This document shows, piece after piece, positions 1 to 8,242 of a stretch of DNA of 45,695 nucleotides. The notes below the pieces were generated by a model. It did not search any database. It was given only the letters and a program-made list of their open reading frames with translations, and was not told the DNA's origin. This DNA is from Sphingobium sp. CCH11-B1 (GTDB taxonomy: Bacteria; Pseudomonadota; Alphaproteobacteria; Sphingomonadales; Sphingomonadaceae), in assembly GCF_001556865.1 (NCBI RefSeq), contig NZ_LSJY01000153.1, forward strand, positions 1 through 45,695, given 5' to 3'. The translations under genes and the position numbers were made by a program. The first letter of the stretch is position 1. Each line of letters begins with the position of its first letter.

Positions 1-142
1 CTGCGCGCGCCTCCGGTCGGGCTACGCCCGCCCTCCGCCGCACGCAGCGCAAGGCCATCTTCAACAAACCAGCATCATATTATCCGAAAAGGGGGTCCCT
101 CTTCGACGCCGATCGGGGGTCCCTTTTGAACGCCGTTTGACA
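1..142. mobile_element. Terminal end of an IS21-family insertion sequence
   Basis: Two imperfect direct repeats, each beginning GGGGGTCCC and followed by a GAxCGCCG-like block, lie at 91-111 and 115-142. The second runs into TTTGACA, so the outer tip of the element is at about 142, reading TGTCA inward on the minus strand. Multiple long terminal repeats ending in TGT/ACA are typical of IS21-family elements. The istA/istB genes would lie to the left, outside the window; no coding sequence for them is visible in 1-90. The family call is from the end structure only. Confidence 0.6.
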
Positions 143-426
143 ACCACTTCCAGAAGTTCGCAGCCCGGCGCGTCAATGGCCGATCCTGTCGAAACCTGCC
201 ATTTCCGTTCCAGTGAGCGGTCTCGCAGCGGTGCGCTCAAGATGAGCGCTCAATTGGAGTCGTCGATCCTACAACCCGCCATACGGTCATCGTGCAAAGA
301 TCTTGATAATTTAAGAGTTCGGCAGCCGGTCGTCTGCGCTAATGCTTGGAATGATCGGCTGTACGAGGGTTATTTTAGGGGCCCGACGTGGCCCTTGCGC
401 TACCCTGTGTGCACTAGGTGATCCGA
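143..426. other. Non-coding junction between IS end and decayed gene
   Basis: I see no recognisable coding sequence, RNA gene or strong repeat here. It separates the IS21-type end from the flavin-oxidoreductase remnant and is probably degraded flanking DNA. Confidence 0.4.
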
Positions 427-640
427 TCACTGGGCCGCCGCTTTACCGATCCCCCGGTAGCGCTCAAGCCAGTGAGCATAAGGCGCAGGGAGCACCCATG
501 ATGGCCGGTCCTTGCCGAGCGCCTGGGCCGCGACATAGGGATAATGCGGATCGGCGAGATGCGCGCGCGCGACCATGACGAGGTCCAACTGGACTTGCTC
601 GATCGCCGCATTGGCGATCTTCGGATCGTCGATGCACCAG
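427..640 (-). pseudogene. 3' remnant of an NADH:flavin oxidoreductase (Old Yellow Enzyme family)
   Basis: The minus-strand reading frame ending at 427 encodes about 70 residues that match the C-terminus of OYE-family FMN-dependent oxidoreductases: a segment reading LDLVMVARAHLADPHYPY followed by SWVLPAPYAHWLERYRG. The family is normally 350-400 residues with an N-terminal TIM barrel, so some 80% of the gene is missing. The recognisable part starts around 640; the frame stays open to 693, where it runs into the 3' end of the neighbouring hydrolase gene. It has no plausible start of its own. An upstream deletion, possibly linked to the nearby IS, is the likely cause. Confidence 0.65.
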
Positions 641-673
641 GCCGTCGCGACCGAAAGGCCGGTTTGTCGTCCG

Positions 674-1333
674 TCACAGGTCGAACCCGTCACCGGGCTG
701 CTGGAGGCGGTGGAAGGTCATGCCAGCCTTCTCGAAATAGGGCTCATAGGTATCGTAGCGCTGCGTCAGGAACCAGTCGCGGGCATAGCCATCGTGGACC
801 GGGAGCACATGGCTTGGACGCATGGACCTGGCGAACTCGTGGGCGCCGATCTCGGTCAGGAACGGCGCCATCACCGGCAGCGCCAGCGCGTCAATTCCAG
901 CAAATTGGCGGAGCCGTTCATCGAAGCTATCGCCGGGATTGAGAAGGCGATCATTGACGACAAATGCCAGGACGGCCGGGATTTCTTCGGCGAGGATCGG
1001 CTCATGGCGCACCGGCAGGGCACGGACCGTGAATGGTCCAAGGTCGAGCCCTTCTTCTCTTACCTCGCTGACGGTGAAGCCCTGGCTGCGCAACGTGGCT
1101 GCGACCTTGTTGCCTCCGAATATCCGCGGTTCGCCATCGCCGACGATGGTGCGTAGCGCCTCGCCGTCGAGATGATCGGGATGGCCGTGCGTAAATAGGA
1201 TGAAATCCACGTCGCTGAGGTCGCGAGGATCGACACGCCGATCGACGAACGAGAATTTGCCTGGGTCGAACAACAGCCGCTTGCCCTGGAGCGTCAGCCT
1301 CAAGCAGCTATGGACGAATTTCTCGATACGCAT
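674..1333 (-). CDS. MBL-fold metallo-hydrolase (UlaG-like)
   Basis: This 219-residue cytoplasmic protein has the metallo-beta-lactamase signature THGHPDH at residues 48-54, preceded by the FDPG segment usual in this group and followed by a late VLPVHDGY motif that would supply another metal-binding His. Size and order match the short UlaG/L-ascorbate-6-phosphate-lactonase-like hydrolases, which bind two metal ions. There is no signal peptide. It starts with ATG at 1333. Its 3' end abuts the oxidoreductase remnant, suggesting the two may once have been cotranscribed. The substrate cannot be told from sequence. Confidence 0.8.
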   Translation of the reverse strand: MRIEKFVHSCLRLTLQGKRLLFDPGKFSFVDRRVDPRDLSDVDFILFTHGHPDHLDGEALRTIVGDGEPRIFGGNKVAATLRSQGFTVSEVREEGLDLGPFTVRALPVRHEPILAEEIPAVLAFVVNDRLLNPGDSFDERLRQFAGIDALALPVMAPFLTEIGAHEFARSMRPSHVLPVHDGYARDWFLTQRYDTYEPYFEKAGMTFHRLQQPGDGFDL

Positions 1334-1380
1334 CAGGCGCCTCCTTCATCCGATCAACGCGGCGCGCGGCGATAAGTCAC

Positions 1381-1790
1381 TCAGCCAGTCCCGCCCGGCG
1401 CGTCGGGAGCGCCCTGACTTCCGGATTCCTTGCCGGCCGGCGCCCCGCTGCCCTGCTTCGCGCTCAGCGCGGTCAGATAGTCGACGATCGCTGGAATATC
1501 CTTTTCCGAGACCGGTGCCTTATAGACCTCCTTCATCTTGGTGACCGTCGCCTTCCACTGGTCGGCCGTGAGCGCGGGCTGGGTCAGTGCCATGCTGGCC
1601 GAATGGCACGAGGTGCAGTTGGCGTTGATCACGTCGGCGTGCGGGCCGTCGGGATATTGCTGGTCGTCGATCGGCAGGGTGCGGGCGGCGGTGGGGGCAC
1701 GTGGCTGCCGGGCGGGCCGATCGCGATCAGGACTATGGCCGCAAGGCCGATCGCACCGAAGGATAGCATGCCGATCGAAGGGACTTTCAT
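1381..1790 (-). pseudogene. sorB: Sulfite dehydrogenase cytochrome c subunit SorB, frameshifted
   Basis: SorB is the monoheme cytochrome c that takes electrons from the molybdenum subunit SorA in the periplasm. An ATG at 1790, 11 bases after the sorA stop and behind a GAGGAGA ribosome site, opens a signal-peptide-like stretch (MKVPSIGMLSF, then a hydrophobic run) in one frame. The cytochrome part, starting LPIDDQQYPDGPHADV and containing the heme motif CTSCH, lies in another frame ending at 1381. The switch falls at the five-base homopolymer 1693-1697. The total of 410 bases is one short of a full 136-residue SorB, so a single-base deletion or sequencing error explains it. As written, the first frame stops after 53 residues. 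Confidence 0.75.
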
Positions 1791-1801
1791 CTCGGCTCTC
1801 C

Positions 1802-3040
1802 TCAGGACGCAGTGATGTTGGTGGTTTCGATATTGCCGCGCATGAACCCGCCCGGGTTCCAAATTGGCGCCATCGGCTGCGCGACCCCGTCCGTGTTCCA
1901 GCAGCGCGACATCAGCCGGACATTTCCGCGCGCCGCCAGCGGCACCTGCGTGTCCCAGCGGCGGAAGCTGTACTTGCCGTGATCGGGACCGAGCCGGGTG
2001 TGATACCAGGTGCGGCCGCCATCGGTGGAGACGTCGACCTTGGCGACCCCGCAATCGCCGCCCATGGCGATACCACCGAGCGGGATCGTTCGATCATATG
2101 CGATGGCCTGGCCTTCGCCGAGACTGGTGACCCAGGACCGCGGGATCATCCGGTTGATCGGGACGGTCGGGAAGTCCTTTGCGCCCGGCTTCACATTGGC
2201 GCCCGGGGTCGCCGGGATCTTGTAAGCCTTGGCCATCCAATATTCGTCATCTGGGCCGGGCAGCACCTCGATGTCATTGAGCATCTTGACCCAGTAGGTC
2301 GAATACCAGCCCGGCACGATCAGCCGGCAAGGGAAGCCGTTCAGCAGGGGCAATTGCTCACCGTTCATGCCGAAGGCGATCATCACCTCGCCGTCTCGAG
2401 CATGGTCGATGTCGAGCGCCTTCTCGAAATCGGGTGCGCCGGCAACGACGGGCTGGTCGAGGGCGCCGAAGCGCACCTGCACCGCGCCGGGCTTTACGCC
2501 GGCATAGTCGAGGATGTCGCATAGCCGGACGCCGAGCCATTTGGCGTTGCCCATCGCACCATTGCCCCATTGTGCGCCGGGCACGCGCGGCTGGAACAGG
2601 CCGCGGCTGTTGCCCGAGCACTGATTGACCGCCGCCATCTCGACGCGCGGCAACCGGAGCAGCTGCGCAAGGCTGATCGAAAGCGGTCTATTGACGTGGC
2701 CGCGGACGGTGAGCCGGAAAATATCGACATCGATCGAGGTCGGGATGTCGGCCCAGTGCCAACGCACGAAAAACTGGTCGTTGGGGGTGAAAACGTCGCG
2801 GTCGAATACCTCCATCGGAGTTTCGAGCAGCGGCGGGTGCATGCGCTGAAGGATCATGCTGCCTTTGCCGGGAAAGGCGCTGGTCATCGGCCGCCCGGCA
2901 TTGCCGCCGGGAAGGTGCAGGTCGACGAGGCTCTGCGCGAGTGCGGGGCCGGCAGCGAGCGCGGCGCCGCCGAGCGCGGCCTGACCCAGAAAGCGGCGAC
3001 GACTGCTTTCGGCGGCGAACCAAGTGTCGAGCTTGTCCAT
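1802..3040 (-). CDS. sorA: Sulfite dehydrogenase molybdopterin subunit SorA (sulfite oxidase family)
   Basis: This 412-residue enzyme oxidises sulfite to sulfate in the periplasm with a molybdenum cofactor. A twin-arginine signal (SSRRRFLGQAA) at residues 12-22 indicates folded export with the cofactor inserted. The Mo-ligating Cys lies in NQCSGNSRG at about residue 141, followed by the dimerisation domain typical of sulfite oxidases. Length matches Starkeya-type SorA (about 400). SoxC is the main alternative, but the partner gene downstream encodes a small single-heme cytochrome, which fits SorB better than the larger SoxD. It sits 87 bases downstream of the transporter gene, in the same direction as the LysR regulator. 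Confidence 0.85.
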   Translation of the reverse strand: MDKLDTWFAAESSRRRFLGQAALGGAALAAGPALAQSLVDLHLPGGNAGRPMTSAFPGKGSMILQRMHPPLLETPMEVFDRDVFTPNDQFFVRWHWADIPTSIDVDIFRLTVRGHVNRPLSISLAQLLRLPRVEMAAVNQCSGNSRGLFQPRVPGAQWGNGAMGNAKWLGVRLCDILDYAGVKPGAVQVRFGALDQPVVAGAPDFEKALDIDHARDGEVMIAFGMNGEQLPLLNGFPCRLIVPGWYSTYWVKMLNDIEVLPGPDDEYWMAKAYKIPATPGANVKPGAKDFPTVPINRMIPRSWVTSLGEGQAIAYDRTIPLGGIAMGGDCGVAKVDVSTDGGRTWYHTRLGPDHGKYSFRRWDTQVPLAARGNVRLMSRCWNTDGVAQPMAPIWNPGGFMRGNIETTNITAS

Positions 3041-3127
3041 GATAGCATTCCCTTCTTCGGGCGAACGTGGCCGATCCGGCTCGTCGAGCCAAGCGATCGG
3101 ATTTTCGATTTTGATCGCCTCAGGCGA

Positions 3128-4282
3128 TCAGTTGGGTGTCGCGATGCAGGGCGATACGAAGAGGTGGCCCTTCCACGCGCCGGCGAGCGTCTTGGCGGCG
3201 ACCACCACCCACATCATCGCGAGGGCAAGGGTGAGCACCGTCCCGACGATCCCGAAGAAGGCGAGGTCGAAGGTCGTGCCGAGGCGGAAGGTCGCGACCG
3301 TGTAGACGCCAAGCGGGAAGGTATAGCCCCACCAGCCGAGATTGAACGGGATCCCGGCGCGCCAGTAGCGCCAGGTGATCAGCATCGCGAGCGCCAGCCA
3401 CCACAGGCCAAAGCCCCAAAGCAGCAGCCCCGCGATGCTACCGAGACCCTGGGCAATGCCGGCAATTGAGGCGAGACCGTGCGCCGAGAGGATCGCTGGC
3501 GCGTCAGCGCCCAGCACGAGCATTCCGAGCGCACCGGTGCCGATCGGGCCGAGCGAGAGCCAGCTCGACGCGGCCATCCCCTCGTGCGGCAGCTTGTGCA
3601 GCGCCATGCGAAGGATGAGTAGCGCGAGGATACTGAAGGCGACCGGCACCGAATAGGCCCAGAGCACATAGGAAGTGAGCAGCGTCACGAATTGCGCATG
3701 CGGATCGGCGAGATGTGGCGCCAGCAGCCCGCCGCTCGCCGCCGCCACCTCTGCCGCGACCACCGGGAGCAGCCAGACGGCGGTCATGCCGTCGAAGCTG
3801 TGCTCGTGACGGGTGAACATGAAATAGGGAATGACGACGCCGCAGGTCACGGCCACCGCGACATCGATCCACCACAGGACATGCGCTACACCGACGATGC
3901 CGTCGCCGAACCGGGCGATCCCAAAGGCGAGGCAGCCGTTGATGATCGTGGCGAGGCCCATCGGGATGGTGCCGATGAACATCGACACCGTGTTATGGCC
4001 GAAGATCCGCCGTGCCTCATGGCCAAACATTATCCAGCGCGCCGAATAGAGGCCGGTGAAGAGCGCAAACAGCGCGATGTTGAAAAACCACAACGCCTCG
4101 CCGACCGGCTTCAATGCCGGGCCGATGCCCGGCACCTGCGGTAGCGCCAGCGCGAGGATGCCGGTGCCCATGGTCGCGGCGAACCAGTTAGGGGTGAACT
4201 GGCGGATCATCTCGCGGGGATGATCGAGGCGCGAGAGTGGACGCAGGCCGCCGAGCACGGGCTTGAGGTCGCCGGTCATCAT
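3128..4282 (-). CDS. TDT/TehA/SLAC1-family transporter, probable sulfite exporter
   Basis: This 384-residue inner-membrane protein has about ten hydrophobic segments and the family opening FTPNWFAATMGTGILALAL. The tellurite-resistance/dicarboxylate (TDT) family includes TehA, plant SLAC1 anion channels, yeast malate permease Mae1 and the yeast sulfite efflux pump Ssu1. Its place between a LysR regulator and sorAB makes sulfite the best guess for the transported anion: efflux to the periplasm would deliver substrate to SorA. The start ATG overlaps the lysR stop as ATGA, indicating translational coupling. Substrate assignment is inference; the family assignment is firm. Confidence 0.8.
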   Translation of the reverse strand: MMTGDLKPVLGGLRPLSRLDHPREMIRQFTPNWFAATMGTGILALALPQVPGIGPALKPVGEALWFFNIALFALFTGLYSARWIMFGHEARRIFGHNTVSMFIGTIPMGLATIINGCLAFGIARFGDGIVGVAHVLWWIDVAVAVTCGVVIPYFMFTRHEHSFDGMTAVWLLPVVAAEVAAASGGLLAPHLADPHAQFVTLLTSYVLWAYSVPVAFSILALLILRMALHKLPHEGMAASSWLSLGPIGTGALGMLVLGADAPAILSAHGLASIAGIAQGLGSIAGLLLWGFGLWWLALAMLITWRYWRAGIPFNLGWWGYTFPLGVYTVATFRLGTTFDLAFFGIVGTVLTLALAMMWVVVAAKTLAGAWKGHLFVSPCIATPN

Positions 4283-5148
4283 CCATGCTCCTTCACGAGA
4301 TCGGTCAGCGCGTCGGCCGCTTTGGTGCGGTAACGCTCCTTGTGGCGCAGCGCTTCGAACGGCCGTGCGGGCAGCCCAAGACCCAGGTCATGCAGATGCC
4401 CCGCCGCCAGCGCCCTGCGCACGACGAGTTCGGACAGCACTGCCACCCCGGCGCCGGCTTCGACAGCCGAGCGAACCGCTTCATTGGACGGCAGGGTCAT
4501 GCCGATGCGCAGATCGGCAGGGTCGACGCCGCGGTGGCGCAGCACCTCCTCGAAGGTCGAGCGCGTGCCCGATCCCTGTTCGCGCACGATCCAGTTGGCC
4601 TCGCGGACCCAGGTTTCATCGACATTTCCGGTTGGCTCTGCGCCGACCAGTAACATCCGGTCCTCGGCGACTTTCCAGTGCGCAAGTGCCGGCTCGTCGA
4701 CCGAACCTTCGACAAAGCCAAGTTCGGCCGTGCCGTCGAGCACCTGCGCAGCAGCACCGTCGGTGTTGTCGATCGCCAGTTCGATGCCGATCAGCGGATG
4801 GCGACGATGAAATTCAGCGAGCCGCGCAGGCAGCCAGTAGCTGGCGATGGTCTGACTCGCGACGATCCGCAGCGTGCCGCGCTTGAGACCACCGAACTCC
4901 GCCAGCGCCAGCCCGGCGCTCGCGGCCCGGCCGAGGACGGCGCGCGCCTCGTCCAGAAACATGCGACCCGCCTCGGTGAGCTCAATGCCGCGCCCGACCC
5001 GATGAAATAGCGGCACGTCGTGGCGCGCTTCGAGCGCGGCGATGGCGGCACTCGCCGCCGACTGGGTGACGTTGAGCGCCTCGGCGGCGCGGGTCATATG
5101 CTCGCGCTCGGCGACGCCAACGAAAATACGAAGCTGTTCGAGGGTCAT
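4279..5148 (-). CDS. LysR-family transcriptional regulator of the sulfite cluster
   Basis: At 289 residues it has the usual LysR length. Residues 1-60 form the winged helix-turn-helix (MTLEQLRIFVGVAE..., with LNVTQSAASAAIAALE as recognition segment); the remainder is the effector-binding domain. It is the first gene of a four-gene minus-strand unit (regulator, TDT transporter, sorA, sorB), which is the usual arrangement for local regulation although here it is cotranscribed rather than divergent. The short gap upstream contains a palindrome that may be its operator. The effector is unknown; sulfite or a sulfur metabolite is inferred from context. Confidence 0.85.
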   Translation of the reverse strand: MTLEQLRIFVGVAEREHMTRAAEALNVTQSAASAAIAALEARHDVPLFHRVGRGIELTEAGRMFLDEARAVLGRAASAGLALAEFGGLKRGTLRIVASQTIASYWLPARLAEFHRRHPLIGIELAIDNTDGAAAQVLDGTAELGFVEGSVDEPALAHWKVAEDRMLLVGAEPTGNVDETWVREANWIVREQGSGTRSTFEEVLRHRGVDPADLRIGMTLPSNEAVRSAVEAGAGVAVLSELVVRRALAAGHLHDLGLGLPARPFEALRHKERYRTKAADALTDLVKEHG

Positions 5149-5186
5149 ATCGATCTCCTGCAGGGATCAATAGACCGGCGCGATAA

Positions 5187-5220
5187 ATCGTTCCAACTTG
5201 TTGATTGGATCGTTCCAATC
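5187..5220. promoter_or_regulatory. Candidate LysR operator: palindrome and direct repeats
   Basis: A perfect 7-base inverted repeat, GATTGGA and TCCAATC separated by four bases, lies at 5203-5220. The decamer ATCGTTCCAA occurs twice as a direct repeat, at 5187-5196 and 5209-5218. The block is 40-70 bases upstream of the lysR start. The ATTGGA/TCCAAT dyad partly fits the loose T-N11-A LysR box. Binding is inferred. Confidence 0.4.
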
Positions 5221-5225
5221 GTCAT

Positions 5226-5825
5226 TCACGATTGGTTGAGCAGGGCCGCTGCTTCGCTGAACGCCGCGCGAAGGCGATCCATAACCTGAGGACTTGTACA
5301 GACGTTGGCCGGGCTGGGATGCGGCATCGGCATGACCTTGATCGAAGCATCATGCGCCGACACGAGTTGTCCGGCCTTGGTCGCCACCCGGCCGGCCAGC
5401 AAGCAGACTTTCAGCTTGGGCAGCAGCGCGAGAAGCCCGGGGAGCGTGGCCAGCCCGGCATCGATCTCGGCGTTGCGCAGGGTGCGATTGCGGGCACCGG
5501 GTGGATGCATGATCCAAGGCACGGTGTTCCAGAGTACAAAATCGGACCGGTCGATGCCGGCCTCGTCGAGATAGCGCCGCAGATTGCGGGCGGTCCCGGA
5601 CGGATTGTCGCGCGACACGAAGCGGGTGCGCTCAGGCCCGGGACCGGGGGTTTCGAGAAGCAACAGCAGCCGGGCGTCGACCCCGCCGTCCGCCGGGTCG
5701 AAATGCGGCACAGGTCTGCCGTCGGCCAACAGCCCTTCGCGCCAGCATTCGAGCTGTGCGACATGCGCATCCGCCAAGGACTGCCGCCGTCGCTTGATCA
5801 GGTCGGGGTCGTCGAGCCAGGCCAT
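5226..5825 (-). CDS. Uracil-DNA glycosylase superfamily protein
   Basis: A 199-residue cytoplasmic protein with both hallmarks of the UDG superfamily: a motif-A-like loop ETPGPGPERT at residues 58-67 and a motif-B-like HPSPAN at 169-174, with the NTVPW segment (100-104) that lies in the fold core. Members excise uracil or other damaged bases, but many short proteins of this type are uncharacterised. The motif-A position has no clear catalytic Asp of the family-1 type, and the four iron-sulfur Cys of family 4 are absent, so I would not assign a family number. It ends 77 bases before the lysR start and is not obviously functionally linked to it. Confidence 0.65.
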   Translation of the reverse strand: MAWLDDPDLIKRRRQSLADAHVAQLECWREGLLADGRPVPHFDPADGGVDARLLLLLETPGPGPERTRFVSRDNPSGTARNLRRYLDEAGIDRSDFVLWNTVPWIMHPPGARNRTLRNAEIDAGLATLPGLLALLPKLKVCLLAGRVATKAGQLVSAHDASIKVMPMPHPSPANVCTSPQVMDRLRAAFSEAAALLNQS

Positions 5826-5947
5826 TCATCTCCATTCGTGATCGGAACGACAAATATCATCGGTTGGATCGATGACTAGCAACGCGCCACCTTGGTCACA
5901 GTTACAGCAATGCAGCAATGGCAGCGCTGTCGATCAGGAGATCCGAC

Positions 5948-6427
5948 ATGGCAACGCGCATTATGGAGAGCGAGTTTCAGCCCAAGGAAGTGGTGGAAGA
6001 ACCGACGCGACCGGCATTACGCTTGGTCCGATCCGATGATCCATACGCCGAACTGGAGCGACCAGCGCCCGGCGTCGCCAGTCGCGGGGTTCATCCTAAT
6101 GTGCTCGTTGCGCTGGTGGGGTTCTATGCAATAATGGTCGGGTCATTCTGGGCCTTCTTCGCACGCGATGCGGCAGCGGCAGGTGTCCTCGTCGTCGTGA
6201 CGCTGTTCACGGTCATGTATTTCTCGCTGATCGTCGGCGGTATCCTCCTCGCTGACAGTGCTGCGCCGGGCGAGCGGCAGCGCAGCCTTGGCGAGTTCCT
6301 GCGCGGCCCGGTCGAAATCCTCGCCGGGACGATCAGCGGCCGCGAGGCGACGATGCAAATATTGCTCCTGCCGGCGGCGATGATGACACTGGCTGCCATC
6401 ATAGGCGTTATCGCGAGACTATCATGA
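5948..6427 (+). CDS. Small integral membrane protein, unknown function
   Basis: This 159-residue protein has a polar N-terminal tail of about 47 residues and three hydrophobic segments: around VLVALVGFYAIMVGSFW, AGVLVVVTLFTVMYFSLIV, and MQILLLPAAMMTLAAII near the C-terminus. I chose the ATG at 5948 because it has AGGAG six bases upstream; an in-frame ATG at 5918 lacks one. The stop overlaps the start of the DUF305 gene as ATGA, so the two are translationally coupled. I do not recognise a family. Its partners suggest a role at the cell envelope. Confidence 0.65.
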   Translation: MATRIMESEFQPKEVVEEPTRPALRLVRSDDPYAELERPAPGVASRGVHPNVLVALVGFYAIMVGSFWAFFARDAAAAGVLVVVTLFTVMYFSLIVGGILLADSAAPGERQRSLGEFLRGPVEILAGTISGREATMQILLLPAAMMTLAAIIGVIARLS

Positions 6428-6804
6428 GAAGGGGCATGCGCTTGAAACTGATACTGGGCCTTGCCGGCCTCGGCCTCGCGGCATCCGCAGGCGCACTCGC
6501 AGCGGCGCCTCAGGACTTCGCCACCGACATGGCCGCCGCGATGGAGCAGATGCATCATGAGATGATGGTCGCGCCGTCCGGTGATCCGGACCGCGACTTC
6601 GCGGCGATGATGATCCCGCATCACCAGGGCGCAATCGAGATGGCACAGGCGCAACTGCGCTACGGCAAGGACGAACGCCTGCGCCGTCTCGCGCAGGGCA
6701 TCATCGTTGAACAGCGTCAGGAGATCGCGGTCATGCAGGCGATCCTTGCCGAGAAGGGCGCACCGCCGAGTGTGCCTCACCAGCATCAGGGAGACGGAAA
6801 ATGA
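6424..6804 (+). CDS. DUF305 domain protein (CopM-like), exported
   Basis: The 126-residue product has an N-terminal signal peptide (hydrophobic run after MRLKLILGLAGLG, Ala-rich end) and a single DUF305 four-helix domain. Family hallmarks are visible: DFAAMMIPHHQGAIEMAQ around residues 59-77 and an EQRQEIAVMQ helix at 99-108. DUF305 proteins are ferritin-like, often periplasmic, and the cyanobacterial member CopM binds copper. His/Met residues at the HHQGA and MEQMHHEMM positions are consistent with metal binding. It overlaps both neighbours by four bases (ATGA), the middle of a three-gene operon. Metal specificity is inferred. Confidence 0.8.
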   Translation: MRRGMRLKLILGLAGLGLAASAGALAAAPQDFATDMAAAMEQMHHEMMVAPSGDPDRDFAAMMIPHHQGAIEMAQAQLRYGKDERLRRLAQGIIVEQRQEIAVMQAILAEKGAPPSVPHQHQGDGK

Positions 6805-8234
6805 TTACGAATCACCTCAAGATGGCGTTTGCCATGTCTGCCCTCGGCCTGCTGGCGAACCCCGCATCCGCGCAGCAGGTGCCCAATGCGACGCCCGACC
6901 GGCCGATCAGTTCGCAGGACCGCTTCTATACTTCGGACCAGTTTTCCAACACGGTATCGGTCATCGACCCATCAACCAACCGACTGCTCGGCGTCATCAA
7001 GCTCGGCGATCTGACGCCCGCCAATCTGAGCCCACTCTACAAGGGTCAGCTTCTGGTCCACGGCATCGGCTTCTCACCCGATGGCAGGACGCTGGCGGTG
7101 ATCTCGATAGGGTCGAACTCGGTGACCTTCATCGATACGGCCACCAACGCGGTCAAGCACACCGCCTATGTCGGCCGCTCGCCGCACGAGGCGTTCTTCC
7201 GTCCCGACGGGCGCGAGGTCTGGGTCAGCGTTCGCGGCGAGGACTATATCCAGGTGCTCGATGGCAAGACGTTCGAACCCACCACGCGCATCACCGTCCC
7301 GAACGGCCCGGGCATGACGATCTTCTCGCCCGACGGCAAATACGGGTACGTTTGCTCGAGCTTCTCGCCCGAGACGGTCGTGATCGACACCAAAGCCAAG
7401 AAGGTCGTCGGACGTGTCGCCCAAGCTAGCCCCTTCTGCCCCGACATCGCCGCGACACCCGATGGCAGGCAGGTCTGGCTGACGCTCAAAGATGTCGGCA
7501 AGGTAATGGTGTTCGACGCCAAGCCGCCGTTCGCTGTCCTTAAGACGATCGACACCGGCCCCATCACCAATCACGTCAACATCGCCCGCACGTCGCGCGG
7601 ACAGTTCGCCTATGTGACAGTCGGCACGCAGAACATCGTCAAGGTGTTCCGCACCGACACGTTCGAACAGGTGGCGACAGTTTCGGTCGGCGCGCTGCCG
7701 CACGGGTTATGGCCTTCGGGCGACGGCACCCGCATCTATGTTGGGCTGGAGAATGGCGACGGCGTTGCGGTCATCGATACTGCCACCAACCGCCTGCTCA
7801 CGACCATCCCTATCGGTCAGGGGCCGCAGGGCGTCGCCTATGTACCGGGCGCGGTGCCTTCGGGCGACGGCATGGCCAATCTGGTCCCGCTCGATATGGC
7901 CAGCGGCAAGGTCCAGTTGACCCTGTCAGGCCAGGGCCAGAGCCAAGTCACTTTGTTCGATCAGGGGCAGGTCCAGATCCTGCAGGCCGCCGTCGCCGGC
8001 CTGCCGCCCAAGCAACCGTTCACGCTCGGACTGGCGACCAAACCCGACGGGACGGGTGCGATTCAACCTCTTGCCAAGTTCATGACCAATCCGGCCGGCG
8101 CCGCCATCGTCAACGCCGTCGGGCCGATCCGCCAGATTGTCGCGGATGCTGCCCCGGCCGAGCGCCGTTATTTGGTCATTCGTGCCGGTGATCCGGATTC
8201 GCAGGGCGCGGTAGTGCAGAAACAAGCCCATTGA
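6801..8234 (+). CDS. YVTN/YncE-type beta-propeller protein, exported
   Basis: A 477-residue protein with a signal peptide (MKMAFAMSALGLLANPASA-like region) and repeated propeller blades with the pattern 'F..DG..V.V....S..V.VIDT.T..V' recurring about every 40-45 residues between residues 35 and 350, including the VIDTATNRLL blade. A 120-residue C-terminal extension after the propeller has no family I recognise. YncE-like propellers are periplasmic scaffolds, often found with metal or redox genes. The start overlaps the DUF305 stop (ATGA), so the pair probably act together; the DUF305-propeller pairing is the only functional clue. Confidence 0.75.
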   Translation: MITNHLKMAFAMSALGLLANPASAQQVPNATPDRPISSQDRFYTSDQFSNTVSVIDPSTNRLLGVIKLGDLTPANLSPLYKGQLLVHGIGFSPDGRTLAVISIGSNSVTFIDTATNAVKHTAYVGRSPHEAFFRPDGREVWVSVRGEDYIQVLDGKTFEPTTRITVPNGPGMTIFSPDGKYGYVCSSFSPETVVIDTKAKKVVGRVAQASPFCPDIAATPDGRQVWLTLKDVGKVMVFDAKPPFAVLKTIDTGPITNHVNIARTSRGQFAYVTVGTQNIVKVFRTDTFEQVATVSVGALPHGLWPSGDGTRIYVGLENGDGVAVIDTATNRLLTTIPIGQGPQGVAYVPGAVPSGDGMANLVPLDMASGKVQLTLSGQGQSQVTLFDQGQVQILQAAVAGLPPKQPFTLGLATKPDGTGAIQPLAKFMTNPAGAAIVNAVGPIRQIVADAAPAERRYLVIRAGDPDSQGAVVQKQAH

Positions 8235-8242
8235 AGCCCGCG

